From Berberis thunbergii (lineage: Eukaryota; Streptophyta; Magnoliopsida; Ranunculales; Berberidaceae): a stretch of DNA of 64,000 nucleotides. Both the position numbers and the translations under genes were made by a program. The first letter of the stretch is position 1, and each line of letters opens with the position of its first letter. Positions 22,320-34,014 of the stretch are shown piece by piece. The stretch is taken from contig QNQO01009171.1 of assembly GCA_003290165.1 (NCBI GenBank), positions 1 through 64,000 on the forward strand, written 5' to 3'. The notes below the pieces were generated by a model. It worked only from the letters and a program-made list of their open reading frames with translations. It made no database searches and was not told the origin of the DNA.

Positions 22320-23631
22320 CATTATCATTACGAGCCCTAATCCTAGCAGCAATTAAAAAAAAAAATCCCCACGCAAACACCATTTGCCGTTAGCAGCTTC
22401 AGAAATTCTTTTACTCGGAGTAGTGCTTGTTTGCACGATTGGTTACGACCTTGCAAAACACCAACTTGTTCCTGAGAAGTCTCGAGGAAATCGCCAGGTA
22501 CCTGTATTTAGTTTTTCTTTATCAAATATGAATAAAGGAGTGGTAGTAGAATAATGCCAATGGCTCGGCTAGATCACTAAACACTTCATTAATATGATAG
22601 GATAGGATGCCGATTAATCAATTATCAATAAATATTTTGTTTAATCAGATATTAGTTTCAAGGTCAAGCCCTTGATATTACTACAGCTGACACTTGTTTA
22701 TGACCTGTAAGTATTCACCTGGCTTGTATAGTATTGCATCTTTCATGAAAACAAATAGTGCTATGGTTCTTGGTACACTTGTTCTTGTTACTGGTCATCC
22801 ATAACTGTGAATATGAACCATCAATATTCTCGAAATGATCCTTGATATATGCATATTTGTGAAAGAGTTTTTTTTTTTTAATTTAAAAAAATATATATTC
22901 TAGCGATTTCCATATTGTTTTTTTTTTTTTTGTTTAAAAAAAAAAATTTCTAGCAATTTCCATATTGTTTAATGACTAGAATTTGGTGAAATAAGAAGTG
23001 ATATGATGAGAATAGAAAACATTACCTTTCATTGTTGTTTTATATTCTGTGCCTTCCTTTTTGTTGTTATATCGTCTATTTTCTTATATTCAAACTTTCA
23101 GCTATACACTATAGACAACAAAACACGGTCTATTATGCTGTGTTTAGCTACAAGAAGGTGATCATGAACAGAAAGAACGTGTCCTGTTTGATAGTGACTT
23201 CTAATCCATTTTAAACATATAACATGGATACAAAAAACAGAATATGAAGAATCCGCCATAATTCAAGTAAATTTGTTTAGAAAATTAAATTCAATACGCT
23301 GATCCCTGATTCAAGTACAAAAAATTGGTGTGAAAAACACCCTCTTGTTGTGTCTCTTACACTAATTGAATCATTGTACTATATATGTTATGATGCTGTG
23401 TATTAATTTATAGCTCTTGTGAGTTAATTTAAATTCCAATGGGGGTTCGTATTCGCTCTGAACTATGGCAGTTTCGTGAAGCTTGAATTATGGTATTCGC
23501 TCCGAACTATGGCAGTTCGTGTAACATTGAACGATGACCGCTCACGACCATTGTTTGAAACTTTGAGTTTCATTCTAATCCAGTTCCATGGATATCTGTT
23601 TCTTGGAAGCATTGGCTGAGAAACACTAATT

Positions 23632-24631
23632 TTGTTCACTTTGCATTGTGCAAGACATTCATTCTTTCGAGCTATCCGAAGCACTAAAAGGAATCCGCTT
23701 CGGTTGACCAACGTTAGTCCATGGGCCGCCGCACCAAGGGGTGCTGCCATGCAGGCAACTCGCTCGTTCTGCAAAGCCTGTTCCTTGGGAAAATTAGGAC
23801 TGAGACCGTTCTATGCAAAGATTTCTAAAGAGTCAATCCCATTTTTACAACGAATTCAAGGGGATATTTGTAGACCTATTCAACCAACTTGCGGACCATT
23901 TAGATATTTTATGGTGTTGGTTGATGCTTCGACACGCTGGTCACATGTCACGCTACTATCCACCTGAAATGCTGCATATGCTAAACTCTTAGCCCAGATT
24001 ATTCGGCTGAGGGCTCACCACCCAGATTGCCCTATTAAGTCAATTTGACTCGATAATGCCGGAGAGTTTACATCGAAAACATTCGATGATTATTGCATGT
24101 CCATTGAGATTGATGTTGAACATCCAGTTCCCCATGTTCACACCCAAAACAGCCTCGCGGAAGCACCATCAAGAGGTTACAGATGATCGCTCGGACGTTG
24201 GTTATGCGCACCAACCTGCCTATATCCGCATGAGGCTATGCAATTTTGCACGCAACAATGTTGGTCCGTTTGAAGCCGGTTGTCACCCAAGCATTCTATG
24301 CGTCACAGCTGGTGACTGGGTACAAATCAAATATTTCATACTTACGCATTTTTGGGTGCACGGTTATGTGCCAATTGGGCCGCCACAACGTACCAAGATG
24401 GGGCATCAACGAATGATGGGTATATATGTGGGTTATGATACACCATCAATTATCCGCTACTTGGAATCCTTGACAGACGATCTCTTTGTCGCACGATTTG
24501 CGGATTGTCACTTTGATGAGATAGTCTTCCTATCGTTAGGGGGAGATAAGAACGTTAACATTCAACAGGAACGACAGGAATTGTCGTGGTCTGTCCCTAC
24601 TTTGTCTCATCTTGATCCTCGAACTGCATAG
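23632..24631 (+). pseudogene. Copia integrase remnant (element 2)
   Basis: GPFRYFMVLVDASTRWSHV and GDICRPI give the first catalytic Asp region. LDNAGEFTSKTFDDYC follows in another frame (about 24050-24095). The block at 24056-24631 contains GYVPIGPPQRTKMG and MGIYVGYDTPSIIRYL, the conserved C-terminal integrase part of Copia pol. Stops interrupt the frame at about 23967 and 24047. Confidence 0.85.
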
Positions 24632-25099
24632 TTCGAGAGTGAGGTGCGGCGAATTCTCAATCTTCAGAGCGTAGCAAATAAGTTGCCAGCCGCTTTCACT
24701 GATATCGCTAAAGTGACGATATCACATACCTTCTGTAAATGTGCCTGCAAGGATTGAGGTCCCCACCACAAGACGTAGCGCCGCCCATGACGAAAACGGT
24801 GCGCGTGGTACCCTGGCGACTAACCCGTCATCTGATCCCGCGAGAAAGTGTGGTAAACCACTGGGTTCGATGGACTCTCGTCTTAGGAAGAGGACGCAGA
24901 CAACACAAACCAATCCATCTGACATTGCGATCTCGATCGAACCATCCCATGAGAATATTTCGGACTATGGATATGTTCGAGAGGAGTCATCGTTGGGGGA
25001 TGCCTCAATGTCGGTACCTACCCCCGAGAATAGAGAAATCTCGATCAATTATGCATGCATAGATGGGACATGGAATCGAAACAAGATCATCATCGATGA

Positions 25100-26765
25100 T
25101 GTATTTGCATACTCGGTTGCACGCGAAATCATAACTTGTGATGATATCGAACCCCGCTCCGTTGAAGAGTGTCAACGTAGAACTGACTGGCCAAAATGGA
25201 AAGATGCAATCAGGGCTGAATTGGATTCCCTAACGAAACGGAATGTGTTTGGGCCGGTACTCCCAACCCTCCAGGTGTAAAACCCGTCGGATTTAAATGG
25301 GTATTCATTAGGAAGTGCAACGAGAAAAACAAGATTGTGAGATATAAGGCTCGTTTTGTGGCGCAAGGTTTTTTTCAACGCATTGTGATCGATTACGAGG
25401 AGACGTATTCTCCCGTAATGGACGTAATAACGTTCCGCTACCTTGTCAGTTTGGTAGTTTCCGAAAAACTAAATATGCAGCTTATGGATGTGGTTACGGC
25501 ATATCTCTACGGGGATCTAGATACAGATATATACATGAAAGTCCCGGATGGACTTCGTTTGCCCGAATCAAGTAGCTCTAAACCACGGAGCACATTTTCT
25601 ATCAGATTGAAACGTTCACTTTACGGATTGAAACAATCCGGACGGATGTGGTGTAACAAAATAAGTGAATACTTGATCGGAAGGGGATACATAAACAATG
25701 AGTTATGCCCGTGCGTGTTCATTAAGAGAATAAGTTTCGGGTTTGCTATTGTTGCGGTTTATGTCGATGACATGAATTTGACTGGAACTCTAAAAGAGTT
25801 AAAGGAAACCGCTGAGCACCTGAAGTCTGAATTCGAGATGAAGGATCTTGGAAAAACACGGTTTTGCCTCAGATTGGAGATTGAGCACCGTGCCGATGGG
25901 ATTATGATTCACCAATCGGGCTATATTAAGAAATTGTTAAGACGCTTTAATGAGAATAAAGCTAAGCCTTGTAGCACTCCCATGATTGTCCGGAGTTTGG
26001 ATCCGAAAAAAGATCCATTCCATCCCAAGGAGGAGGACGAGTCATTACTAAAGGCAGAGGTGCCCTACCTAAGCAATAGACACATTATTGTACTTAGCGC
26101 AATGTACAACACCGGACATCTCATTCACTGTGAACTTGTTGGCTCGATTTAGTTCTACTCCAACATGCCGCCATTGGACTGACATTAAAGACATATTTCG
26201 ATACCTAAGAGGTACGATTGATATGGGCTTGTTTTATCCCTACAGAGAGAGATCAAAATCGGACGTTGATCTTCACGAAATGGGAAAATTCCCAAAAACC
26301 GACGGCATGGCCACATCTCCTACCGCCGGTCAAGCCACCGACAATGCCGGCAAACGTGTTGCCGTTCGCTTTGGTCAAACTCCAAGTGATGTCTTGACAG
26401 GTTTTGTTGATGCCGGGTATCTCTCTGACCCACACAAAGGACGTTCTCAAACGAGTTATGTATTTACCATGGGGAACACTACAATATCTTGGAGGTCGAC
26501 AAAGCAGATTCATGTTGCTACTTCTTCGAATCATGCAAAAATTATTGCTCTTCACAAAATAGTTCGTGAATGTGTATGGTTGAGATCCATAATTAGGCAT
26601 ATTCGAAGTACTTGTGGTTTGAAGTCAACTACAGATGAACCTACGTGCATTTACGAGGATAATGCTACTTGCATTGAACAAATGAAGCTAGGTTATATCA
26701 AAGGTGACAATACTAAGCATATATCGCCAAAGTTCTTCTATAACGAATCGTGGATTGGCCACTAA
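25100..26765 (+). pseudogene. Copia reverse transcriptase and RNase H remnant (element 2)
   Basis: The RT region runs from WPKWKDAIRAEL (about 25190) through RYKARFVAQGF, LMDVVTAYLYGDLD and the catalytic AVYVDDMNL (about 25755-25780), all readable in one frame from 25337 to 26152. RNase H continues in another frame from 26088 with GFVDAGYLSDPHKGRSQTSY, YEDNATCIEQ and KHISPKFF. A stop near 25280 and the frameshift near 26150 make it non-functional as a unit. Confidence 0.88.
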
Positions 26766-27055
26766 AAAAGAGATCATGAACTTACTTAATGAACAACTTG
26801 ATGATCACAAATCTACTATAATAATAAGTTTGGAGGATTCCCAAACCAGATTTGAAACTTCCTGTTTATTTCCATTTGTTAGCATTAAACGTATTCAATT
26901 TTCTCAGCAAAGCGTGTTTTATTTTCCGAATGAAGGCAGCCTGTTTGGTTTTGATTTTTGACTTTCTTCAACACATTCCCACTGATTCCCACTGATTTGT
27001 ACATCAAATAGATGTATATAAACTAAAATTTATTTGATCTCAAACGTGCAATTTG

Positions 27056-28486
27056 GGCTTATTTTAGAAGGCGGGGATTACACAACAGTACCACACCATC
27101 ATTTCCTCTCTTACACATTATTCTACTCTTACATCACTTAACTTTCTTTCTCACACTACCATACTTTCTTACATCACCTATATAAACAAAAATCATCTAT
27201 TTTTTTTCTCTTACCATTCAAATCGACAATGGTTCATCCATCCCTATTCGAAATCTCTTGCAAATCTCTCCCCACACTCAAATCTTCCCTCTCTCTTGAA
27301 AAATCTCAAAATCCTTTTAAAGTCGAAACCCTTAAACCCAAACTCAATAAATATGCATAACTTAACATAAATGAGAAACCCAAACTCAAAACGAAAAAAA
27401 TGCAAAACAGGATAACTTTCGACCAATTTAAACCCTCAATTGAGATCGATTATCAAGTTGACACAAATATTGTAGTACTCTTAGTTATCTAATAAACACA
27501 ACTTGAATCACTTGAAAATATTTTTAAATGAGCAAGTCATAGTTATTTTACTAAATTCGTGCAAACTGTACGAAATTGTTTTTGTTCGCGGAGTGCACTG
27601 CAGGGATAGAAATTGTTTTAGACAGATCGCGCAACTTTAGTAAAATGATCATAACTTGCTCATTTCAAAACATTTTCAAGTGATTCAAATTGTGTTTATT
27701 AGATAACTCAGAGCACTACAACTTTTTTGTTTTGATCAGCTTGAGAATTAGTCTCGATCGAGTACATAAGTTGGCCGAAAGTCATTAACACTATCCCCTT
27801 TTTATTGTGAGATAGATTTGCGCGACTTTAGTAAAATGACCATAAATTGCTCATTTCAAAATATTTTCAAGTTGTTTTTATTAGATAAGTAAGAATACTA
27901 CAATATTTCTGTTTTGATGAAATTAAGAATCAGTCTTGATCAAGCATGTAAGTTGGCTGAAAGTAAGGAACGCTATTCCGTTTTCATTGCGAGACAAATT
28001 TGCACAAATTCAGTAAAATGACCATAACTTGCTTATTTCAAAACATTTTCAAGTGATTCAAGTTGTATTTATTAGATAACTAAGAGTACTACAATATCTG
28101 TGTTTCGATCAACTTGAGAATTGGTCTCAATTGAGAGTTTAAATTGGTCGAAAGGTACCATGTTTTGCATTTTTTTCGTTTTGAGTTTGAGTTTCTCTGT
28201 TTTATTAAGTTATGCATATTTATTGAGTTTGAGTTTAAGGGTTTCGACTTTGAGGGGATTTTGAGAGTTTTTAAGAGAAAGTGAGGAGAATTGAGTGTGT
28301 GGAGAGATTTATAAGAGATTTCGAATAGGGGAGGGAGGAACCATTGTCGATTTGAATGGTAAGAGAAAAAATGGATGATTTTTATTTATATAGGTGGTGT
28401 GAGTGTTAAAAAATAAAAACAAAAACTCAATAGTGATGTGAGAAAAAAGATACGATGATATGGTGTAATCGCTGCCATTTTAAACC
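27056..28486. mobile_element. Giant foldback element, 1.43 kb
   Basis: Left arm 27056 to about 27560 is the reverse complement of right arm about 27990 to 28486 over nearly 500 bp. Shared blocks include CTTACCATTCAAATCGACAA, AATATGCATAACTTAA and TATCTAATAAACACAACTTG. The ends are GGGATTACAC on the left and GTGTAATCGC on the right. The inner part of the right half holds three direct repeats of about 185 bp (near 27640, 27830 and 28010) around GTAAAATGACCATAACTTGC. No coding frame of note. Structure fits a foldback or MULE-type non-autonomous element. The target duplication is not clear (AATTT on both sides at best). Confidence 0.85.
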
Positions 28487-29643
28487 TAATTTCTTCTGGT
28501 CAGGGTTGGAAGGATTCCCAAATCTTTATATTAACAAATTCATGATACATTGTATGCAGAAGTTAATAGCTAACTAGTTTCTTTAGCTTGCATATCATGG
28601 AATATTACAAATATTATAATTGTACATGTAACAAGACAACTCGTATAATTTTTTATTTATCGGTGTATTTCAAAAATATAATCCATCCAACAATTTTACA
28701 ATATAATATTGTAATCACATAATGCACCCCCACATGAGACACACCGAATGTCCCTTTCAGATCTTAAAATCTTTGGCAGAAGACTTGGCATTGTCGGTGT
28801 TTTGCAGTGGACAAAACCAGCCTGGGATTACATATGAAACTATATATATTTTCTAATGTAATATGTTGAATTTTTGTCAGCCTGAAATTTGTTTTTAATC
28901 CAGTGTAACATTGACTTAGATTTTGGTGCACTTAGGTAAATCTTACTTAACTAGTAACTGGTGTGTTAATCAACTACATGTAAATATAGTTCTCATCTTG
29001 AGTAACTGGTGTGTTAATCAACTACATGTAAATATAGTTCTCATCTTGACCTTATACTACATCATCAAGGATACTACTCCCGTCCTAATCAATCCTAAAT
29101 GACTGCGATAATAAAACGTTAATTCCGCGAACATGTTTACCTCAATGGTCTACGTACCCTTCGTAAACGTAGGTAAACCAGTTAAAACAAACCTTACAGT
29201 ACTTGTCCAAACTAGTACCGAATCAATTTTTGGATGTCTGTCTCAACATCTGATAGTCTCAAAATAGTTGGGCAAAAGTAGGATCAATGGCACACTCATG
29301 TAAAGCGGGTTGTTGATTTTCTCAATCAAAAATCTAGTTAGGCAAGTTATCATTTAATCTAGCTAGTTCGTCTAAAGGCCTAACCCTAGTAATAAATTCA
29401 ACTTGTGTTTTCTGTTTAATGGCCAAACTCTCAATAAAGTAAACAATTTGGTTTCTGAAGTCGTGATATGGACTAAGGTGAGGATGAACGCGGCTTTGAT
29501 TGAGTCACACAAGTTGACTTTACATTCACTCTAGCATGTTAATCATCCAAGCCGATTAATACTCAATAAGGACTCGTAACATTCTATATATTGAGCCTTA
29601 CCACCTTTACATTACTTCACAAAACCTTAGTTGATCATCAACC
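28487..29643. other. Spacer upstream of PME B
   Basis: AT-rich. Contains a 48-bp tandem duplication (28953-29048). The presumed PME B promoter has TATATAT at about 29585-29591, some 55 bp before the ATG. No gene seen. Confidence 0.5.
28953..29048. repeat. Perfect 48-bp tandem duplication
   Basis: Two identical units (28953-29000, 29001-29048), each starting AGTAACTGGTGTGTTAATC and ending TTCTCATCTTG. It lies about 600 bp upstream of PME B. Confidence 0.95.
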
Positions 29644-31449
29644 ATGGCTTCCAAGCTCTTCTACACTCTCTTCACAATTCCTTATTTCATTCTCATTCTC
29701 TTCCTTACTCCATCTCTAGCTCAAATCATCCCCACATTGACTCCTATCACTCCAGAGAGCGCGTGTAATATCACGCTTTATCCGGACTATTGTAAGTCTG
29801 TGATCCCGGGTGGTGGGTCTCAGAGTGTGTATGATTATTGCCGGTTTTCGGTTAATCAATCATTAAAGACTGCAAGTAAGTTTTTGACATTGGTCGATAA
29901 GTATCTTGCACAGCGCTCGACTTTGTCTAGTTCAGCCATCCATGCTCTTCAAGATTGCAAGCTTTTGGCTGGACTAAATATGGATTTCTTGTTGAGTACT
30001 AGTACTACACTTAATGCTGCAAAGAGTCTTCTGAGCATGCAAACTGAGGACCTACATTCATTGCTTAGTGCCACAATGACTAATACACAGACTTGTTTAG
30101 ATGGCATTCAGACAGCTTCTTCAGCTTGGAGTGTTAAGAATGGGCTTACCAACCCTCTTTCTGATGAAACCAAGATGTATAGCGTCTCATTGTCGCTATT
30201 CAGTCGTGGTTGGGTTCGTAACAGGAAGAAGTCGAGGTCAGTAGGGTTCTTGGGAAGGAAACTGTTGTTCTCCAACATGGATGTTGGTAGAAATGATGAG
30301 TTGCCTTTGAGAATGTCGAGGCCTAACCGTGAAATCTTGGAGTCGGTTAGCAAGAGGAAGCTTCTCCAAACAAGTGGCAGTGTTGTCGTTCGTGGCATTG
30401 TCATTGTTAGTCAGAACGGAAGTGGGAACTTCACCACCATTAATAATGCCGTTGCTGCAGCTCCTGATAAAACCAACATCGACGATGGCTACTTCCTGAT
30501 ATACGTCAAAGCTGGGGTGTATGAAGAGTATGTATCAATTGATAAAAACAAGAGGAACTTGATGATAGTGGGAGATGGCATAAACCAGACCATTATCACT
30601 GGAAATCGCAGCGTTGTGGATGGATGGACTACATTCAGTTCTGCAACATTTGGTAAGCTAGCTAGCTAAAGATAAATCAAAAATGCACCTCATCATAACA
30701 TACATTTCAATGATCATATAACTTAATACTTACATTGTCATATTATTTTTCTTTCAGCTGTTGTTGGACAAGGTTTCGTTGCTATGGACATCACAATCCG
30801 CAACACAGCTGGAGCAATCAAGCACCAAGCTGTAGCACTTCGAAATGGGGCAGATTTATCTACATTCTACCGTTGCCGCTTTGAAGCGTACCAAGACACA
30901 TTGTATACCCACTCCCTCAGACAATTCTATAGAGAATGTGACGTATATGGAACCGTTGACTTCATATTTGGCAATGCAGCAGTTGTTCTACAAAACTGCT
31001 ATCTCTACGCCAGGTTACCCATGCAAGGTCAGTTCAATGCCCTGACTGCTCAAGGCAGAACAGACCCAAACCAGAACACTGGAACTTCCATCCACAATTG
31101 TACTATCAAAGCAGCCGACGACTTGGCTTCAAGCAACAGGACTGTCCAGTCGTACTTGGGAAGACCGTGGAAGGAGTACTCTAGGACGGTATACATGCAA
31201 TCATGGATAGACACTTTGATCAATCCTGCAGGATGGCGCGAATGGGATGGGAATTTCGCGTTAAATACATTATACTACGCCGAGTACAACAACAAAGGAC
31301 CTGGATCTAATACTGCTAATAGAGTTAATTGGACTGGTTACCATATCATAGATGCTCCTGAAGCATCCAACTTCACTGTCTCCAATTTCTTACTGGGTGA
31401 TAGTTGGTTGCCTGCAACAGGGGTGCCTTTGAGTGGTGGATTGGTTTGA
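29644..31449 (+). CDS. PME B: pectin methylesterase with PMEI pro-domain
   Basis: Join 29644-30652 and 30758-31449, 566 residues. Intron GTAAG..TTTCAG, same phase and place as the other PMEs. The ATG sits in a strong ACCATGG context and is followed by a signal peptide (residues 1-27, ending PSLAQ). The PMEI domain has Cys 41, 50, 104 and 151. Two processing motifs are present: RKLL at 205-208 and RKLLQ at 238-242. The catalytic domain starts near 250. Active-site residues are intact: Gln360 in KHQAVALR, Gln382 and Asp383 in AYQDTLY, Asp404 in GTVDFIFGN, and Arg472 and Trp474 in [13 protein letters not shown] basic linker (about 188-200) precedes the first cleavage motif. Classical secreted type, closer to pseudogenes 1 and 2 than to C-G by the FIFGNAAVV and LDTLYY-like blocks. 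Expected role is cell-wall pectin demethylesterification. Confidence 0.96.
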
Positions 31450-31533
31450 ACTAAAGATACCATACATTTAGAGGACCCTCCCTTGTTTCAAGTTCTCCAA
31501 TTCACGTACAATTGCTTAGTTAAGTTGATAAAT

Positions 31534-31682
31534 ATTCAAGCATTTGATTACATATACCAGTTTTTATTTTCAACAGAGATGTATCTTGAGATAATATTAA
31601 ATACGAAATAATCAAGCATTTGATTACATACCAGTTTTTATTTTCAACAGAGATGTATCTTGAGATAATATTGAATATGAAA
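31534..31682. repeat. Tandem duplication of about 75 bp
   Basis: Two near-identical units, CAAGCATTTGATTACATA through GAGATAATATT, start near 31534 and 31610 in the 3' flank of PME B. The first has a 3-bp extra stretch and there are a few substitutions. Confidence 0.9.
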
Positions 31683-32160
31683 TTACTCAACATTTTGTGA
31701 TTAACTTATTTGTTAGACAAATATTTCTCTAATTTTTTTGTGAAAAAATTAATGGTCAACAGGAATACATGTGTCAGGTACTTAGGTGGGAATCAAATGT
31801 GCGAACCATATAGTTAGGCACAGAAGCATATATTATTATTGCTAGGTTGACATCCCATGTAGATCTTTTGAGTGTGCGGATTGTGCGTTCCTAAGATCTT
31901 GGTTGTTGGGTTTAGAATTAAGTTTCGGCCAAATCTCTGAAACACTGGTGTATCGCATACCAATGATACAACTATACTATAAACTAACACAGAAAATGAA
32001 AAAAAAAAAAAAACTCACACAGAAAATGGACGCAGAAATATACATGAAAAATCAGATTTAAATTGAGTTTCAGGCAATGGGGTGTTATATGTTCTTAGCA
32101 AAACATGCATTGATCTCGACTCCGCTTGAGCCTCAGTAAGGCGGTAAAACAATTAATCAA

Positions 32161-32245
32161 CGCTTTTTTCTAAATGTCAAGGGAATGCGCGAGGGAGTGC
32201 CCTCGCCCATTTCTTTGCGCGTTCCCTCGACACGTAGAAGGGCTC
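32161..32245. mobile_element. 85-bp copy of the GC-rich foldback MITE
   Basis: Short hairpin with TTCTAAATGTCAAGGGAA at one end and TTCCCTCGACACGTAGAA at the other. These are the termini of the element at 5112-5302. It is flanked by a perfect 9-bp duplication ATTAATCAA (32152-32160 and 32246-32254). Same family, internally shortened. Confidence 0.88.
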
Positions 32246-32267
32246 ATTAATCAAACAAGAGCCTTGC

Positions 32268-32336
32268 TAGAGAGCCAGGCCAGCCCATCACCAATATCCA
32301 TCATCCTACAGAGCCGGCCGTGCCTGGCTCTCTAGA
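32268..32336. repeat. Inverted repeat with CTAGAGAGCCAGGC arms
   Basis: CTAGAGAGCCAGGC near 32270 and GCCTGGCTCTCTAG near 32322-32335, separated by about 40 bp. It could be a tiny mobile element or a chance hairpin. Confidence 0.6.
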
Positions 32337-33091
32337 ATCAGGGATCAAACAATGTTTTACTCCTGATTTGGGATTAACATACATGTCAAAGTCCCAATTG
32401 TTCTGGGTCTACTTCTTTACTCCCAAAAATTGCCTCTTTGATGGGTCTTCTTCTGTATACCCCCACAATTATATAAATGTTTCTATAGGGTTTGAGATGC
32501 CAACAAACTTAGAATATTGAGTGAAAAATGTGATGACTCAGTGATTGAGCAATGGCGGGTGGTATTACTAAGTTATTGGGTTTACTAGGTTATTAAGGGA
32601 TTTAAAAAGAAAAAAAAAACACAACAACTAAACTTAGAATATTGAGTTATCAGTTCTTGATTATGATTATTAGGGTTATTTTGATTTAGGCAATTTGTCT
32701 AATTTGCTCGAGATTTCCATAAAAGTGAATAAAAAAAACTTAATGGGTTATGTGGTTGTGTGTTTGGTCGAGGTGAGTCAACGTAATTGACTATAAAAAA
32801 TGGGATTGGACTCAATTAACATTTAAAATTGGGCCAAATAGAGTTGCATATAAGTTAATAGGAGCAAAAATCAAAATAACCCTTATTATTATTTGTTAAT
32901 GTCAACCATTAAGGACTCGCGGCAACTGACTCCAATATCCTTTAAAACTTTGGCAACATATTATCAAATTAAATTACGAAGAATATGACATATTGAAGAC
33001 TGCAAAAAAAAAAAATTCAATGAGAACAGGTCATCAAGTTTTCCAATACATTGTCCCAAAGTGAATTCAATTATGCACAATCAAAATCACA

Positions 33092-33401
33092 CACTACACC
33101 AAATTGACATTTTTGTAACAACCCAAAAAACAGTATCACTTTTGAAGTGTAACAATTTACTTAACAATTTTACATATTTTCACAAACAAAATGATACAAT
33201 AATTGTATCACCATAAAGAGTATGATTATAAAAGTGATACTATTCATGGTGATCCAACTTATTGTATCATTTTTTTTGTGTTACTGTTTTTTCATTTTTA
33301 GACTAAATTTAGTTTTGACTTAAAATTGTTTGGTGGATTGTAACATCTCAAAAGTGATACTGTTTTTAGAGATGTTACAAAAGTGTCAATTTGGTGTAGT
33401 G
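33092..33401. mobile_element. CACTA-type MITE, 310 bp
   Basis: Terminal inverted repeats CACTACACCAAATTGACA and TGTCAATTTGGTGTAGTG flank a non-coding interior that itself contains inverted GTGATACT/AGTATCAC motifs. The 3-bp target duplication is ACA on both sides (33089-33091, 33402-33404), as expected for CACTA (En/Spm) elements. Confidence 0.93.
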
Positions 33402-33868
33402 ACACTGCCTGCTTACACTTTCTGCTCAATGAAGAAGCAGATAATCAGTTTTCGGCGAGGATACACAGTCAAAATCACAATGCTCACACTTTGGTAAATC
33501 TGTTTTTAGTGAGGATATACGATTTGGAACCGAAAAAATAGGGTTTACACTTGTATTTATCCTTGCTGTGAGGTTTTTGTACTCTTGTAGATTCTACGCG
33601 AAAAATGGTCTAAATCACCATTATCCTGAAATCAAAAATATAGAAACTTATCAACTTAATGTCAATGGAGTAGAGAAAACAACTAGTGTTTTCCCATAAA
33701 AAGCTGCATTTAACTAGCTGATTTTCATGTCCAAGTGACCAATCCAGACTTCTAATCAACAACTAATGACCTTCTCTCTATTGTCTTGGCTCTCCTTGTA
33801 TGTCTTTAGACCTCAAATTTCACACTAATAATAGATAGTTTTGATCCATTTTTATCTATATTTTTGTG

Positions 33869-33875
33869 TATAAAA
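33869..33875 (+). promoter_or_regulatory. TATA box of PME C
   Basis: TATAAAA, 146 bp upstream of the chosen ATG, with ACATT following as in PME D. Confidence 0.55.
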
Positions 33876-34014
33876 CATTAAATCTAAATCATGTGCATCA
33901 AGACCTAATCAAAATGACTAGTTAAGCTTCCCTCCTTCCTCTATCTGATTGAATTATCCGGCAAAAAAAAAAAAAGTCCCATATTGTTGTGAATCAAAAG
34001 TCCAACAATCAAAT

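Larger units (their letters stand above)
22091..26765 (+). mobile_element. Degenerate Copia element 2, no 3' LTR seen
   Basis: Plus-strand remnant with a 5' LTR, a largely missing gag region (22320-23600), then integrase, RT and RNase H blocks in the Copia order. I could not find a second copy of the LTR after 26765, so the 3' end is deleted or too decayed to see. Frameshifts and stops separate integrase from RT. Confidence 0.8.
31683..33868. other. Spacer between PME B and PME C
   Basis: No gene seen. Holds a short foldback MITE (32161-32245), a hairpin (32268-32336), a CACTA MITE (33092-33401) and a TATA box at its end. Confidence 0.55.

Noticed and set aside
23032..23214. Short hydrophobic frame in Copia element 2
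   Set aside because: AT-rich, no conserved motif, lies in the decayed gag interval.
33949..34014. Upstream ATG for PME C
   Set aside because: Adds a poly-Lys leader from an A run; sister genes start at the position of 34015.
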